Origin: Candidatus Krumholzibacteriia bacterium
Lineage (GTDB): Bacteria; Krumholzibacteriota; Krumholzibacteriia; LZORAL124-64-63
Direction of reading: 5' to 3'
NCBI GenBank assembly: GCA_023270185.1
Contig: JAGLCY010000037.1
Coordinates: 1-35,054, forward strand
Length of the DNA stretch: 35,054 nt
Position numbers and translations under genes: made by a program. A model generated the notes under the pieces. The model had not been told where the DNA came from. It ran no database searches and saw nothing but the letters and a program-made list of their open reading frames with translations. Positions 9,478 through 19,820 of this stretch are shown piece after piece. The first letter of the stretch is position 1. Each line of letters starts with the position of its first letter.

Positions 9478-10230
9478 TCATGCCAGTTCGTCGGCGATGG
9501 CCTTGAGGGCGGAGCCCGGATCGGGAGCCTGGGTGATGGGTCGTCCGATCACCAGGAAATCCGAGCCGGCGTCCATGGCCTGTCGGGGAGTGGTCACTCG
9601 GTGTTGATCGCCTACGTCGGCGCCCGCGGGCCGGATGCCCGGTGTGACGATCAACGGTTCCGGGCCCAGGGCCGCGCGCAGTCCGGGCAGATCCGTGGCC
9701 GAGCAGACCAGGCCGTCACATCCACAATCCCAGGCAAGGCGGGCCAGTCTCTGGACGCGGTCCTGCAAGGTGTCGTAGGAGGGGCTGACTTCGCCCATCT
9801 CCTGTTCGGAAAGACTGGTCAGGATGGTCACGGCCAGAAGGGCGGGTCGGCGGCCTGTCCTGTGGTCCACTTTGGCTTCCGCCAGGGCGGCCGAGGCGGC
9901 GGTCATGGCGGCTCGGCCGTTGGAGGCGTGCATGGTGCACAGGGACGCCCCCAGGGTGGCCGCCACGCGGGCGGCCGAGGCCACCGTGTTGGGAATGTCA
10001 TGGTATTTCAGATCCAGGAAGATATCCCGGTCCATGTTTTTCAGGCGGTGAACGACCTCGGGTCCGGCGGCGGAATACAATTCCAGGCCCACCTTGACGA
10101 AGCCCCCCTCGGCGCCGAGACGTTCGGCGATACTCAGGGCCTGATCCATGGTTGGCACATCCAGTGCGGTGATGATGCGTCGGCCGGCGGGAAGATCTCT
10201 CAATTTGGCGATGAGCTGGATTCTGTCCAT
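9478..10230 (-). CDS. pyrF: Orotidine 5'-phosphate decarboxylase
   Basis: IITALDVPTMDQAL, FVKVGLELYSAAGPEVV, DIFLDLKYHDIPNTV (DxKxxDI), VTPGIRP. Confidence 0.95.
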   Translation of the reverse strand: MDRIQLIAKLRDLPAGRRIITALDVPTMDQALSIAERLGAEGGFVKVGLELYSAAGPEVVHRLKNMDRDIFLDLKYHDIPNTVASAARVAATLGASLCTMHASNGRAAMTAASAALAEAKVDHRTGRRPALLAVTILTSLSEQEMGEVSPSYDTLQDRVQRLARLAWDCGCDGLVCSATDLPGLRAALGPEPLIVTPGIRPAGADVGDQHRVTTPRQAMDAGSDFLVIGRPITQAPDPGSALKAIADELA

Positions 10231-10473
10231 GACGAACAACGACTCCGGATTGTTCCGCAAATATGCGGGTTGGCGGCCCTGAGCGGTGATTTGACTTGCC
10301 GCGGCGGCCGTTTTGCTACTACCCTTCTAACAGCCTCGGGTCCGGATTGCAATTTCAATTCCTTTTCCTGAAAAAGGAGCCGGTCCCAAGGTATGGGTAT
10401 GTCCATTTCCCCTGGGCCTGCCTGGTGCGTGACACTTTTTCCGACCAATGCTCCGCAGATGAAAGGAACCCCC

Positions 10474-11733
10474 TTGCTGGACCGCAAATTCCTTCGTGAA
10501 AACCGGGAACTGGTGACTCGGGCCGTGGTCTTGAAGAACGAAACGGTGGACATCGACGCCTATTACGCCAAGGACGCCGAGCGTCGGGCCGCCCTGCAGG
10601 AGACCGAAACCCTCCAGGCCGAAGCCAACAAGGCCAACCGCGCCATTTCCGAGCGCAAAAAGGCGGGCGAGGATGCCGGCGAGGCGATCGCCGCCATGAA
10701 GGAAGTCTCCGCCAGGGTCAAGGAGTTGAAAGCCAAAGCTGAGGTTCTGGAGCAGGAAGTCGAACAACTCTACCTGCGGATTCCCAACATCCCCCACGAA
10801 TCCGCGCCGGCCGGCGGCGAGGAAAACAACGAACTGACGCGCGTCTGGGGCGAGATTTCGGCCTTCGATTTCACCGTTGTGCCCCATTGGGACATCGCGA
10901 CCGAATTGGGAATTTTCCATCCCGAACGCGCTTCGCGGATGAGCGGCAGCGGATTTACCGTCCTGTCGGGATCCGGCGCCCGCCTGGAGCGCGCCTTGAT
11001 CAACTGGTTTCTCGACGTCCATCTGGAGCAGGGTTACACCGAGTTCAATATTCCCTATCTGGTCGGGCGGCAGGCCATGACCGGCACCGGGCAGCTGCCC
11101 AAGCTGGAAGACGATATGTACCACTGCGAAGTGGACGACCTGTTCCTGATTCCGACGGCCGAGGTGTCGGTGACCAATGTCCACATGAAGGAGACCCTGG
11201 ACGCCGCCGATCTGCCCCGAAAATACTGTTCGTGTTCCCCATGCTTCCGGCGCGAAGCCGGCGCCGCGGGCAAGGACACGCGGGGATTGTTGCGGGTCCA
11301 TCAGTTCAACAAGGTGGAGATGGTCAAATTCGTCGCTCCGGAAACCTCGTGGGATGAGTTGGAAAGCCTGACCGCCGACGCGGAGGAATTGCTGCAGAAA
11401 TTGAAGCTGCCCTACCGGGTGCTTACCCTGGCGACGGGAGACCTGAGTTTCGCCGCGGCCAAGTGTTATGACCTGGAAGTGTGGTCCCCTGGTGTGGAAC
11501 AATGGCTCGAGGTCTCGTCCTGCAGCACTTTCGGTGATTTCCAGGCTCGCAGGGCGGGCATCCGTTTCAAGGGTCCGGAAGGCAAGGGTTTTGTCCACAC
11601 GCTCAATGGGTCCGGGCTGGCTTTGCCCAGAATCATGGTGGCCATCATGGAAAACTATCAGACCGCCGACGGGCGCATCAAGGTTCCCGAGGTTCTGGTC
11701 CCGTACATGGGCGGCATGGAGTACATGGACTGA
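10474..11733 (+). CDS. serS: Seryl-tRNA synthetase
   Basis: [13 protein letters not shown]-terminus; class II motifs [74 protein letters not shown]. Likely TTG start at 10474 (RBS aaagga); upstream ATG 10459 possible. Confidence 0.95.
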   Translation: MLDRKFLRENRELVTRAVVLKNETVDIDAYYAKDAERRAALQETETLQAEANKANRAISERKKAGEDAGEAIAAMKEVSARVKELKAKAEVLEQEVEQLYLRIPNIPHESAPAGGEENNELTRVWGEISAFDFTVVPHWDIATELGIFHPERASRMSGSGFTVLSGSGARLERALINWFLDVHLEQGYTEFNIPYLVGRQAMTGTGQLPKLEDDMYHCEVDDLFLIPTAEVSVTNVHMKETLDAADLPRKYCSCSPCFRREAGAAGKDTRGLLRVHQFNKVEMVKFVAPETSWDELESLTADAEELLQKLKLPYRVLTLATGDLSFAAAKCYDLEVWSPGVEQWLEVSSCSTFGDFQARRAGIRFKGPEGKGFVHTLNGSGLALPRIMVAIMENYQTADGRIKVPEVLVPYMGGMEYMD

Positions 11734-12989
11734 TGCTTACCCGATTCCGGCAGACTCGGTTTTTCAGGATCCGGCGCCAGGATCTGTTCAATCTGTATCT
11801 GTTGATCGGTGGAGTCAGCATCGTGGTGGCCACGACCATTTTTACCATCAACATGTCCAAGAGTGTCGAGAAGCAGAGTTTTCTGGCCACCCAACTCATC
11901 TCCGGCGTTGCCAGCCTGCTGTTGGAAAACAGGCCGCTGGAGGAGGTGGCGCCGATCGTTTCGATGATCAACAGCATCGAGGTTCCGCTCATTGTGTCGG
12001 ACAACGGGGGTCGCCCGATCCTGTGGAACGAACCTGTAATCGGTATTCCACTGCCTGATTACCAGGTCCTGTTCCAGGAGAACATGTCCAAGCCGAGCAA
12101 CCCCATTATCCTTGAAATCCTGTCCCTCGCCGCGGCCTACGACCAGGACCAACAACCGTTCGCCATTTTCAATCCGGAGGGAAAAAGGGTGGGGACCCTC
12201 CATTACGGTCGGTCGGCCCTGAGTCAGCGCCTGCGGATCATGCCCTATCTGGAACTGATGGTGATGGCGCTGTTTTTCCTGGTGATCCTCTGGGCCCTGC
12301 AGAGCAAGAAGGACGCGCAGCAGAAAGCCCTGTTCGCCGGCATGTCCAAGGAGACCGCCCACCAGTTGGGCACTCCGCTGACATCCATCATGGGGTGGAT
12401 CGCCCTGCTCGAGGAACGGTTGGACCCGAAAGACCATGTGATGGTCGAACTCAACCGGGACGTCGATCGCCTGAGCATGATCTCGGCGCGCTTCAGCCAG
12501 ATGGGCTCGTTGCCCAAGCTCGATGACACCGATCTGGTCGCGGTGGTGGATGAAACGGTCTTGTATTTCCAGAACCGTTTGCCCCATCTGGGCGGCCGGG
12601 TCCAGCTCCGGCGTGAAGGGGATTCATTGAATTCGGTGATCTTCAACCGGGACCTTTTGGGCTGGATGCTCGAAAACCTGATCAAGAACGGAATCGACGC
12701 CTTGATCGAGGGCAAGGGGACCATCACCATCATCCTTGAAGACCTCGCCGACGGCAGTGTCGCGCTGCGGGTGTCGGACACCGGCAAAGGAATACCGGGG
12801 CGGGAAGGGAACAAGATCTTCGAACCGGGGTTCACCACCAAGAAACGCGGCTGGGGCATGGGCCTTGCTCTTGTCAAACGGATCGCCACCCAGTACCACA
12901 ACGGGAAGATCCGGATCGAATCGACCAATCAGCATGGGACGACCTTCCTGGTGATAATTCCGCCGGCCGCGAGTCCGCCCACTTCCTGA
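11733..12989 (+). CDS. Membrane sensor histidine kinase (candidate partner of PorX-like regulator)
   Basis: Two TM segments flanking an extracytoplasmic domain, H-box KETAHQLGTPLTSIMGW, N-box ENLIKNGIDAL, DTGKGIPG, GWGMGLALVKRI. Confidence 0.9.
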   Translation: MLTRFRQTRFFRIRRQDLFNLYLLIGGVSIVVATTIFTINMSKSVEKQSFLATQLISGVASLLLENRPLEEVAPIVSMINSIEVPLIVSDNGGRPILWNEPVIGIPLPDYQVLFQENMSKPSNPIILEILSLAAAYDQDQQPFAIFNPEGKRVGTLHYGRSALSQRLRIMPYLELMVMALFFLVILWALQSKKDAQQKALFAGMSKETAHQLGTPLTSIMGWIALLEERLDPKDHVMVELNRDVDRLSMISARFSQMGSLPKLDDTDLVAVVDETVLYFQNRLPHLGGRVQLRREGDSLNSVIFNRDLLGWMLENLIKNGIDALIEGKGTITIILEDLADGSVALRVSDTGKGIPGREGNKIFEPGFTTKKRGWGMGLALVKRIATQYHNGKIRIESTNQHGTTFLVIIPPAASPPTS

Positions 12990-13005
12990 ACATAAGGAGC
13001 CTCTC

Positions 13006-14595
13006 TTGGCTTTTCGCATACTCTGGGTCGACGACCACATCGACGAACTGAACAGCCATCTTCTCTATCTGGGAGAAAAGGGCTACGAGGTCGAGGGCGT
13101 GACCAACGGGCTGGACGCCCTTGCTGTTTTGCGCGAGAAGGATTTCGACGCCGTTCTTCTGGACGAGATGATGCCCGGGATGGGTGGCCTGGAAACGCTC
13201 GAGGAGATGCGCAAATTCAACGCGCACATCCCGGTGATCATGATCACCAAGAGCGAGGCCGAGGATCTGATGACCCGGGCCATCGGCAAGCGGATCGACG
13301 ACTACCTGGTCAAGCCGGTTTCGCCTCTGCAGATCCTGTCCACCCTGAAGCGGCAACTGGAGGCCCGCAAGCTGACGGGTGAAGAGGTGTCGCGCGACTA
13401 TATGAGCAATTTCATGGCGCTCGGTGACCGCTTCGCCGCCGCTGATTCGCCTGCCGGTTGGGAAGACATCTACAAGGATCTTGTCACCTGGAGCATGGAC
13501 CTGTTCCAGTACAGCGACCACGGGTTACTCGAAACCCTGGAGGACCAGATCACCGCCGCCAACCTGGCTTTCGCCAAATACGTGCGGGAACACTATCGGG
13601 AATGGGTCAACGCCGATGGCGCTACCGGGGTGGGCTCCGAGGGTGATTCCTCGGTGGAGGCCCCGATGCTGAGCCCGAGGGTTTTCGAAGCCTGGGTCGA
13701 ACCTGAGATCCAGAACAGTAAGCAGGTGTTCTGGATCGTCATCGATTGCATGCGGCTGGACCAGATGCGCATGATCGAACCCCTGCTCGAACCTTTTTTC
13801 CATCTGGAGCGCCGCAACTACTGGTCAATCCTGCCCACGGCGACCCCCTACGCCAGGAACGCCCTTTTCGCGGGCCTTTATCCCCTGGATATTGCCGAGG
13901 GTTATCCCCAGTGGTGGATTCCCAACGCGGATCACGATGGTAGCCGCAACGCCAGCGAGAGTGATCTCATGAATGAGCTCCTCAAACGGCTCGGTAGTCC
14001 GGCTGTGGGCAGCAGTCGATATTACAAGGTGTCCGATGCCCGCGACCTGGACCTGCTCCACCGCAACCTGGGCTCCCTGGGCGATACCCGCCTTGTTGCA
14101 GGTGTCTACAATTTCCTCGACATCATGGCCCACGGGCGCAGCCAGAATCGCATCCTCAAGGAACTGGCTCCGGACGAGGCGGCCTTCCGGACTCTCATGC
14201 GGTCCTGGTTCGAACATTCCAACCTGTTCGACGTCATGAAAAACCTCGCCCGCCGGGATTGCACCGTGATCCTGACCACCGACCACGGATCCAAGCTGTG
14301 CAGGCGGGCCGTCCAGATCCGGGGCAACAGGGATACCAGCAGCAACGTGCGCTACAAGTTCGGCGACAACCTGGGGGTGGACGAGGAACGGGTCATGCTG
14401 ATGAAGAATCCCGAGGATTACCGTCTGCCGGCCCAGACCACGATCGAGAACTACGCGATCACGTCGGATAATTTCTATCTCGTGTACCCCACCAATTTCC
14501 ACGAGTACGAACGATTGTACCGGGACAGCTTCCAGCACGGGGGCATCAGCCTCGAGGAGATGATCTGTCCCTTCGTCGTCATGCGGCCGCGTTGA
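13006..14595 (+). CDS. porX: Response regulator with C-terminal PglZ/alkaline-phosphatase-superfamily domain (PorX-like)
   Basis: Receiver RILWVDDHIDELNSHLLYLGEKGYEV...VLLDEMMPGMGG...VKPVSPLQIL; PglZ core FWIVIDCMRLDQ, LPTATPYARNALFAGL, VILTTDHGSKLCRRAVQIRGNRDTSSNVRYKFGDNLG. TTG start with aaggag RBS. Confidence 0.88.
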   Translation: MAFRILWVDDHIDELNSHLLYLGEKGYEVEGVTNGLDALAVLREKDFDAVLLDEMMPGMGGLETLEEMRKFNAHIPVIMITKSEAEDLMTRAIGKRIDDYLVKPVSPLQILSTLKRQLEARKLTGEEVSRDYMSNFMALGDRFAAADSPAGWEDIYKDLVTWSMDLFQYSDHGLLETLEDQITAANLAFAKYVREHYREWVNADGATGVGSEGDSSVEAPMLSPRVFEAWVEPEIQNSKQVFWIVIDCMRLDQMRMIEPLLEPFFHLERRNYWSILPTATPYARNALFAGLYPLDIAEGYPQWWIPNADHDGSRNASESDLMNELLKRLGSPAVGSSRYYKVSDARDLDLLHRNLGSLGDTRLVAGVYNFLDIMAHGRSQNRILKELAPDEAAFRTLMRSWFEHSNLFDVMKNLARRDCTVILTTDHGSKLCRRAVQIRGNRDTSSNVRYKFGDNLGVDEERVMLMKNPEDYRLPAQTTIENYAITSDNFYLVYPTNFHEYERLYRDSFQHGGISLEEMICPFVVMRPR

Positions 14596-14624
14596 CGAAG
14601 GACCTTGATACCGGGGAGAAGCCG

Positions 14625-15164
14625 ATGGCCGACCATCCCATACCCTCGGCGGAGGAATTCGTTTTCCGCCGGGAGGTCCACGGGCCCGAGGGAACCATCC
14701 AACTCGCGGAAGAGGCGTCCGGCCTTTTGCGTGGGGGAGAAATCATTCTGCTCCACGGAAAACTGGGCGCCGGCAAGACCTGTTTCACCCAGGGACTTTG
14801 CCGGGGACTTGACGTTACCCAGGGTGTCGTTTCGCCCACGTTCACGTTGGTCAACACGTATTCAGGACGACTCCTGGTGCATCACCTTGATTTCTACCGG
14901 ATTGAACCGGAGGCCGACCTGATGGATATCGGTGTCCCCGACATCCTGGACCAGGTGTGGGATGGAGCCGCGGTGGCGGTTGTTGAATGGCCTGATCCGC
15001 TTATGCCTGAATTGGGGAAAGACGTTCCCTTCCTGGAACTTCTGGCGACACGGGGGGCCGGTCCCGATGATCGGATCTGGCATCTGCGGGGAGTTCCGAC
15101 CATACCGGACCGGTGGGCTGACCTGTTCACCGACGGAGATGTTCCGACCTCATCAGGGGAGTGA
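14625..15164 (+). CDS. tsaE: tRNA t6A biosynthesis ATPase TsaE
   Basis: Walker A LHGKLGAGKTCFTQGL; SPTFTLVNTYSG, HHLDFYRI. Confidence 0.93.
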   Translation: MADHPIPSAEEFVFRREVHGPEGTIQLAEEASGLLRGGEIILLHGKLGAGKTCFTQGLCRGLDVTQGVVSPTFTLVNTYSGRLLVHHLDFYRIEPEADLMDIGVPDILDQVWDGAAVAVVEWPDPLMPELGKDVPFLELLATRGAGPDDRIWHLRGVPTIPDRWADLFTDGDVPTSSGE

Positions 15165-15167
15165 TCT

Positions 15168-15950
15168 TTGCTGAGCCTGGCTTTTGACACATCCACGAAA
15201 TGGGGTCGCTTCGCCCTGGCGGAAGCGGATCAGGTTCTGGAGTACCGTCCACTGAACGTGTCGGGCAGTTATGCGGATGCTCTCCTGCCGGTGATCGAGG
15301 ACATGCTGGATCGTGCGGGACGTCGCAAAGAGGAATTGACCGGAGTGGGGGTCACCATCGGGCCGGGCAGTTTTACCGGCATCCGGATCGGTGTGGCGAC
15401 CGCCAAGGGCCTGGCCTGGGGCCTGGGCTGCGACCTGGTGGGAGTCACTTCCCTGGCCGCCATGGCCGCGGCCATGCTTGACGAACATCCGGGAGCCGAA
15501 TTGGCGGTGCCCGTGCTCGACGCCAGGCGCCGTGAGATATTCGCGGCGGTCTTCCGGCGGGAAGGATCCTGGGTGCGGCCCGTGGCCGAACCGGCAGCGC
15601 TAAAACCGGATCAGTGGTGGCCCCGGATCCTGCAAGTGGTGGACGATCCTGAACAACCGGTCTACGGGGGAGACGGAGCCGAGTTGCTTCTGGGACAGGG
15701 GGCCGGTCTTCGTCCGGAGTTGGCGAACCGGGGCGAACCGTCACTTCGTCGCTGGTCATCCGCCCATCCGGCCACCGCGCGGAGTCTGGCCCTGGCCATG
15801 AATACCGGTGGTTTGCCGACTGCTCATCCCTTTACCCTGGTGCCGGAGTACATGCGGGTTTCCGATGCCGAGGTGAAACGGAAACTGGACCTGACGCCGG
15901 ACGCGCCCAGCGATGACGTCAGTTCGCACCGCTCCGAAAGATCCTCCTGA
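15168..15950 (+). CDS. tsaB: tRNA t6A biosynthesis protein TsaB
   Basis: LSLAFDTSTKWGRFAL, VGVTIGPGSFTGIRIGVATAKGLAWG, VPVLDARRREIFAAVF. Confidence 0.93.
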   Translation: MLSLAFDTSTKWGRFALAEADQVLEYRPLNVSGSYADALLPVIEDMLDRAGRRKEELTGVGVTIGPGSFTGIRIGVATAKGLAWGLGCDLVGVTSLAAMAAAMLDEHPGAELAVPVLDARRREIFAAVFRREGSWVRPVAEPAALKPDQWWPRILQVVDDPEQPVYGGDGAELLLGQGAGLRPELANRGEPSLRRWSSAHPATARSLALAMNTGGLPTAHPFTLVPEYMRVSDAEVKRKLDLTPDAPSDDVSSHRSERSS

Positions 15951-16426
15951 TGGCGGACCCCGAAGTCGCCATCACCGTTCGGACACCCCTGCCCGAGGAC
16001 ATGGCCCGGGTCGTGGCGGTGGAAAATCGCTGCTTTGTCGATCCCTGGTCCTGGGACGCCCTGGAACAGGAACTGGCTTCCGACAGATTACGTCTGCCGT
16101 TGGTGGCCGAAGTCGATGGGAAGGTCGTTGGTTACCTGATGGCCTGGAAAATCGTGGATCAACTTCACGTGCTGAACATTGCCGCGGATCCGGGATGTCG
16201 ACGTCGTGGCGTGGGAACGGCCCTGTTGTTGGCCGCCGCCGGACAAGCGGTGGAAATGGGACTGGTGGAGGTCACCCTGGAGGTCCGCGAAAGCAATAGC
16301 GAGGCCCGGGCTTTCTACCTCAGGCACGGTTTTATCGCATCGGGACTGCGACGGAGCTACTATGCGGACAATGGGGAAGATGCTATCATCATGACCAGCA
16401 GGGCTGCCCAACTCCTTTCCCCCTGA
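15950..16426 (+). CDS. rimI: Ribosomal protein alanine N-acetyltransferase (GNAT family)
   Basis: HVLNIAADPGCRRRGVGTALL, VTLEVRESNSEARAFYLRHGF; adjacent to tsaB. Confidence 0.9.
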   Translation: MADPEVAITVRTPLPEDMARVVAVENRCFVDPWSWDALEQELASDRLRLPLVAEVDGKVVGYLMAWKIVDQLHVLNIAADPGCRRRGVGTALLLAAAGQAVEMGLVEVTLEVRESNSEARAFYLRHGFIASGLRRSYYADNGEDAIIMTSRAAQLLSP

Positions 16427-16510
16427 AAATGCTGTTCGGAATCGGCGAAAGGGGCTAGTTTAGCTGGATAATCACATCCGCCGCCGCCCGATTTATACGA
16501 GGAGGTCGCC

Positions 16511-17392
16511 GTGTCCTGGTTGACACAGGCAGCAAAGGGGATCAAGGCCCTGACTAGTCAAAAGAAGGACATCCCCGACAATTTGTGGCGCAAGTGCCCC
16601 AAATGCTCGGAGATCCTTTACCATCGCGAACTGGATCGGAACCTGTGGGTCTGCGGGTCCTGCGGCCATCATCTGCCTTTCACGACCGAACAGTACATAG
16701 GGCTTCTCTTCGATGAGGGAACGTGGGCCGAGACCCATCGCGGCATCACCAGCAAGGACGCGCTGGACTTCAAGGATTCCAAACGGTACAAGGATCGCAT
16801 CAAGGCCAGTCGGCAAAAGACCGGCAAAGAAGATGCCGTCATCACCGGACGAGCCCAGATCGGTCGCATTCCCGTGTCGGCATCAATCATGGATTTCAGT
16901 TTCATGGGTGGCAGCATGGGATCGGTTGTGGGGGAAAAGATCGCCCGGGCCCTGCTTGATTCGCTGCGTCATCGCGAAGCGGCCATCATCCTGAGCCGCA
17001 GTGGCGGTGCCCGGATGCAGGAGTCCCTCCTTTCGCTGATGCAGATGGCCAAGACCAGCGCCGTTCTGGCCCGTCTTCGCAAGGAAGGCATTCCGTTCAT
17101 CTCGATCCTGACCAATCCGACCACCGGCGGGGTGACCGCGAGTTACGCCACTCTCGGTGACATCAACGTTGCCGAACCCGGCGCGCTGATCGGTTTTGCC
17201 GGACCTCGGGTCATCAAGCAGACCATCGGCGGGGATTTGCCCGAGGGATTCCAGTCCTCCGAGTTCCTGCTCGAGCACGGCATGGTGGACATCATCACCG
17301 AACGCAGGAATCTGAAGGAAAACATCGAACGGACTCTGCACTGGTTCGTCGACAACCGGGACATTTCAGTACTTCGACCGCCGCGGGGCTGA
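16511..17392 (+). CDS. accD: Acetyl-CoA carboxylase carboxyltransferase subunit beta
   Basis: N-terminal zinc finger CPKCSEILYHRELDRNLWVCGSCG; DFSFMGGSMGSVVGEKI, SRSGGARMQESLLSLMQMAKT, LTNPTTGGVTASYA. GTG start with gaggag RBS. Confidence 0.96.
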   Translation: MSWLTQAAKGIKALTSQKKDIPDNLWRKCPKCSEILYHRELDRNLWVCGSCGHHLPFTTEQYIGLLFDEGTWAETHRGITSKDALDFKDSKRYKDRIKASRQKTGKEDAVITGRAQIGRIPVSASIMDFSFMGGSMGSVVGEKIARALLDSLRHREAAIILSRSGGARMQESLLSLMQMAKTSAVLARLRKEGIPFISILTNPTTGGVTASYATLGDINVAEPGALIGFAGPRVIKQTIGGDLPEGFQSSEFLLEHGMVDIITERRNLKENIERTLHWFVDNRDISVLRPPRG

Positions 17393-17397
17393 GCGTC

Positions 17398-18843
17398 GTG
17401 GCCCTCGGCAGGCCCCGCCGTGACGGGGACTCCGGCCATCCCGGCGAGCCCGGCGTGGGGCTGGATCTCGCACCTCCCTTCGTGGCCGGTGATGAGGCCA
17501 CGCGCTGGCTCTTCAATCTCAACAGGTTCGGCATCCGCCCCGGACTGGTCCGCGTCAAGGGACTCCTGGCGGACCTGGGTCATCCCGAAGATCATCTCCG
17601 CACCCTGGTTGTCGCCGGTACCAACGGCAAGGGCAGCACCACCAGAATCCTGGCCCGGCTGCTCCAGGCCGCGGGTTACCGGGTGGCCACCTACACCAGT
17701 CCCCATCTGCTGAACGTTCACGAACGGATCATGATCAATGACCGTCCGGTGGATAAAACCGCCTTCGCCTCCAGCGTGGAGGCCATCAAACCACTGGTGG
17801 AAAAACACGAGGCCAGCTGGTTTGAAACCCTTACCGCCCTCGCGGTTCAGACCGCCCATGAACAGAAGGTTGATTTTCTTTGTTGCGAGACGGGTCTGGG
17901 TGGCCGCCTGGACGCCAGCAACGCCCTGCCGGCTGTGGCCACATTGTTGACCACCATCGGTCTGGATCATCAACGTATTCTGGGAGAATCACTCGAAGAG
18001 ATCACCGCCGAAAAACTGGGCCTCCTCAAGAAGGGGGTGCCCCTGTTCTGCGGCGTCGCCGAAGAGTTTCGCGGCCAGGTGTTCACCGCCGCGGTCCTGG
18101 CGGGCAGCCCCTGCCATTTTCTGGACGAACTCGCCCGGTGGGGGGACAATGGCGGGGGAGTCTGGGACCTGGCGCTCAGGGAAAAGGTATATCCGGACCT
18201 GCCGGATCCGGGTACGGTGACCATGCGGCGCAACGTGGCGCTTGCGATCATGTCCCTGGCTGAACTCGAACCAATACTGGGGATCGATTTGTTGCCAGGG
18301 GATTTGGCGGGCGCGCTGGGGAATCTTTTTCTGCCGGGGCGGTACCAGACCGTGCTGTCGGATCCGGATTGGATTTTCGATACCGCCCACAATGCCCAGG
18401 CCCTGCAAAGCGTGTGGCGGGAGTTTTTCTCCAGGCCCGGGACCGGCCGCAAGGTGGTCGTGTTCGGTGCCATGTACGACAAGGATACCCCCGAGGTCCC
18501 CGCCGCCATGCTCGCGGGGTGCGATGCCCTGATCGGTGTGCCTGTATCGTTGCCCCGCTCCAGGAGCAGGGTGGAGTTGGAGGATCTGTTCCGCGGCTGG
18601 GGCCGTGACCCCGTGGCATGGCCGGATGACGACGCCGGCTTGCCGGCCGCCTCGGTGGCGCCGGATATACCACGGGCCTTGCGCCTGTTGGCCCGCAGTC
18701 TGAAGTCCGCGGACACGGTCCTGGTCACCGGCAGCTGTTTCACCGTGGCGGAAACCCTTTACCAGTTGGGTTTCACCGATCTTGAAGCCACGCGCGCACC
18801 GCAGGAGGCCACTCGGGTGTTTGACCGCATTGGAGAGGATTGA
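17398..18843 (+). CDS. folC: Bifunctional folylpolyglutamate synthase/dihydrofolate synthase
   Basis: VVAGTNGKGSTTRILARLLQAAGYRVATYTSPHLLNVHERI, ETGLGGRLDASNAL, DTAHNAQAL. Confidence 0.93.
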   Translation: MALGRPRRDGDSGHPGEPGVGLDLAPPFVAGDEATRWLFNLNRFGIRPGLVRVKGLLADLGHPEDHLRTLVVAGTNGKGSTTRILARLLQAAGYRVATYTSPHLLNVHERIMINDRPVDKTAFASSVEAIKPLVEKHEASWFETLTALAVQTAHEQKVDFLCCETGLGGRLDASNALPAVATLLTTIGLDHQRILGESLEEITAEKLGLLKKGVPLFCGVAEEFRGQVFTAAVLAGSPCHFLDELARWGDNGGGVWDLALREKVYPDLPDPGTVTMRRNVALAIMSLAELEPILGIDLLPGDLAGALGNLFLPGRYQTVLSDPDWIFDTAHNAQALQSVWREFFSRPGTGRKVVVFGAMYDKDTPEVPAAMLAGCDALIGVPVSLPRSRSRVELEDLFRGWGRDPVAWPDDDAGLPAASVAPDIPRALRLLARSLKSADTVLVTGSCFTVAETLYQLGFTDLEATRAPQEATRVFDRIGED

Positions 18844-19820
18844 AGGTGAAGAAGGATCTCTACCTTGGCGTTGATACGGGTGGAACCGGTGTGAAATTCG
18901 TAGTGACCGACAGCGGCGGTTCGGTCATCACCTCCGGTGAAGTTCCCACCGATCCTGCCAGCATTACCGTCAGTATGCGGCGGCTGGCCACGGCGGTTGG
19001 CGGCGCGCTGGGAGGTGAACCGGATTTTCCCGACCTTGCGGGGCTGGGGATGGCCTGTGCCGGCATCGTCAACTCCGTCACGGGACAGTTGGGCAGATCC
19101 CCCAACCTGCCGGGATGGCAGGGCAGGAATCTGACGGGGGATATAGGAAGGGTATTCCGCGACGTTCCCGTGACCGTTGCCAACGATGTCAACGGGGCCT
19201 TGTATGGTGAGTTCCGGCAGGGGGCCGGCCGCGATTGCCGGAACCTGGTCATGATAGCTTTGGGCACCGGGGTGGGCGGAGGCGTGATCATCGACGGGAA
19301 ACTCGTGGTCGGAACCCACTTCGGCGCGGGGGAAATCGGCCACATGAGTCTGGATCGGGACGGGCCGCCCTGCACCTGCGGCAGCCGGGGCTGTCTGGAG
19401 GCCTGGGCGGGCAGTACGGGACTGTTGCGCAGGGCCAGGGAAGCGGCGACCCAGGGCACCGCGAACGATGAATTGGCCCGACTCGTCGCGCGTCGCGGTG
19501 AGTCCCTGAACACTCTCGACCTGGCGGGCCTCGCGGCAGGGGGAGATGTCGCGGCCACGGAAATTTTCGCCGAGGCGGGGCGCCGGCTCGGTCAGGCCAT
19601 CGGGAACATCGTCAATCTCCTGGATCCCGACCGGGTCATCGTCGGCGGCGGAGTGGCCCAGGCCGGAGATTTGATTCTCAAGCCCTGCCGCGAAATCGTG
19701 CCCGGGCTGATCCTGGCTGAAGAGGCCAGGAATGTCCCGGTGGTAATCGCGGAACTGGGTCCCCTCGCCGCAGCTGTGGGCGCGGCCTGCCTGGCCCGGG
19801 AAATGGAGATATCCCGCTGA
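18840..19820 (+). CDS. ROK family sugar kinase (glucokinase-like)
   Basis: LGVDTGGTGVKFVV, VANDVNGALYGEF, CTCGSRGCLEAWAGSTGL ROK zinc motif. TTG start overlapping the folC stop. Confidence 0.9.
   Translation: MKVKKDLYLGVDTGGTGVKFVVTDSGGSVITSGEVPTDPASITVSMRRLATAVGGALGGEPDFPDLAGLGMACAGIVNSVTGQLGRSPNLPGWQGRNLTGDIGRVFRDVPVTVANDVNGALYGEFRQGAGRDCRNLVMIALGTGVGGGVIIDGKLVVGTHFGAGEIGHMSLDRDGPPCTCGSRGCLEAWAGSTGLLRRAREAATQGTANDELARLVARRGESLNTLDLAGLAAGGDVAATEIFAEAGRRLGQAIGNIVNLLDPDRVIVGGGVAQAGDLILKPCREIVPGLILAEEARNVPVVIAELGPLAAAVGAACLAREMEISR

Noticed and set aside
10155-10170. Sigma-54-like TGGCAC-ATCCA-GTGC on the + strand
   Set aside because: Lies inside pyrF coding sequence with an imperfect -12 element (GTGC) and no suitably placed downstream gene on that strand.
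10261-10473. T-box leader or other riboswitch upstream of serS
   Set aside because: A hairpin TCCTTTT-CCTGA-AAAAGGA (10360-10378) exists, but no T-box sequence (GGTGGNACC-type) is seen, and the region can be explained as ordinary upstream sequence.
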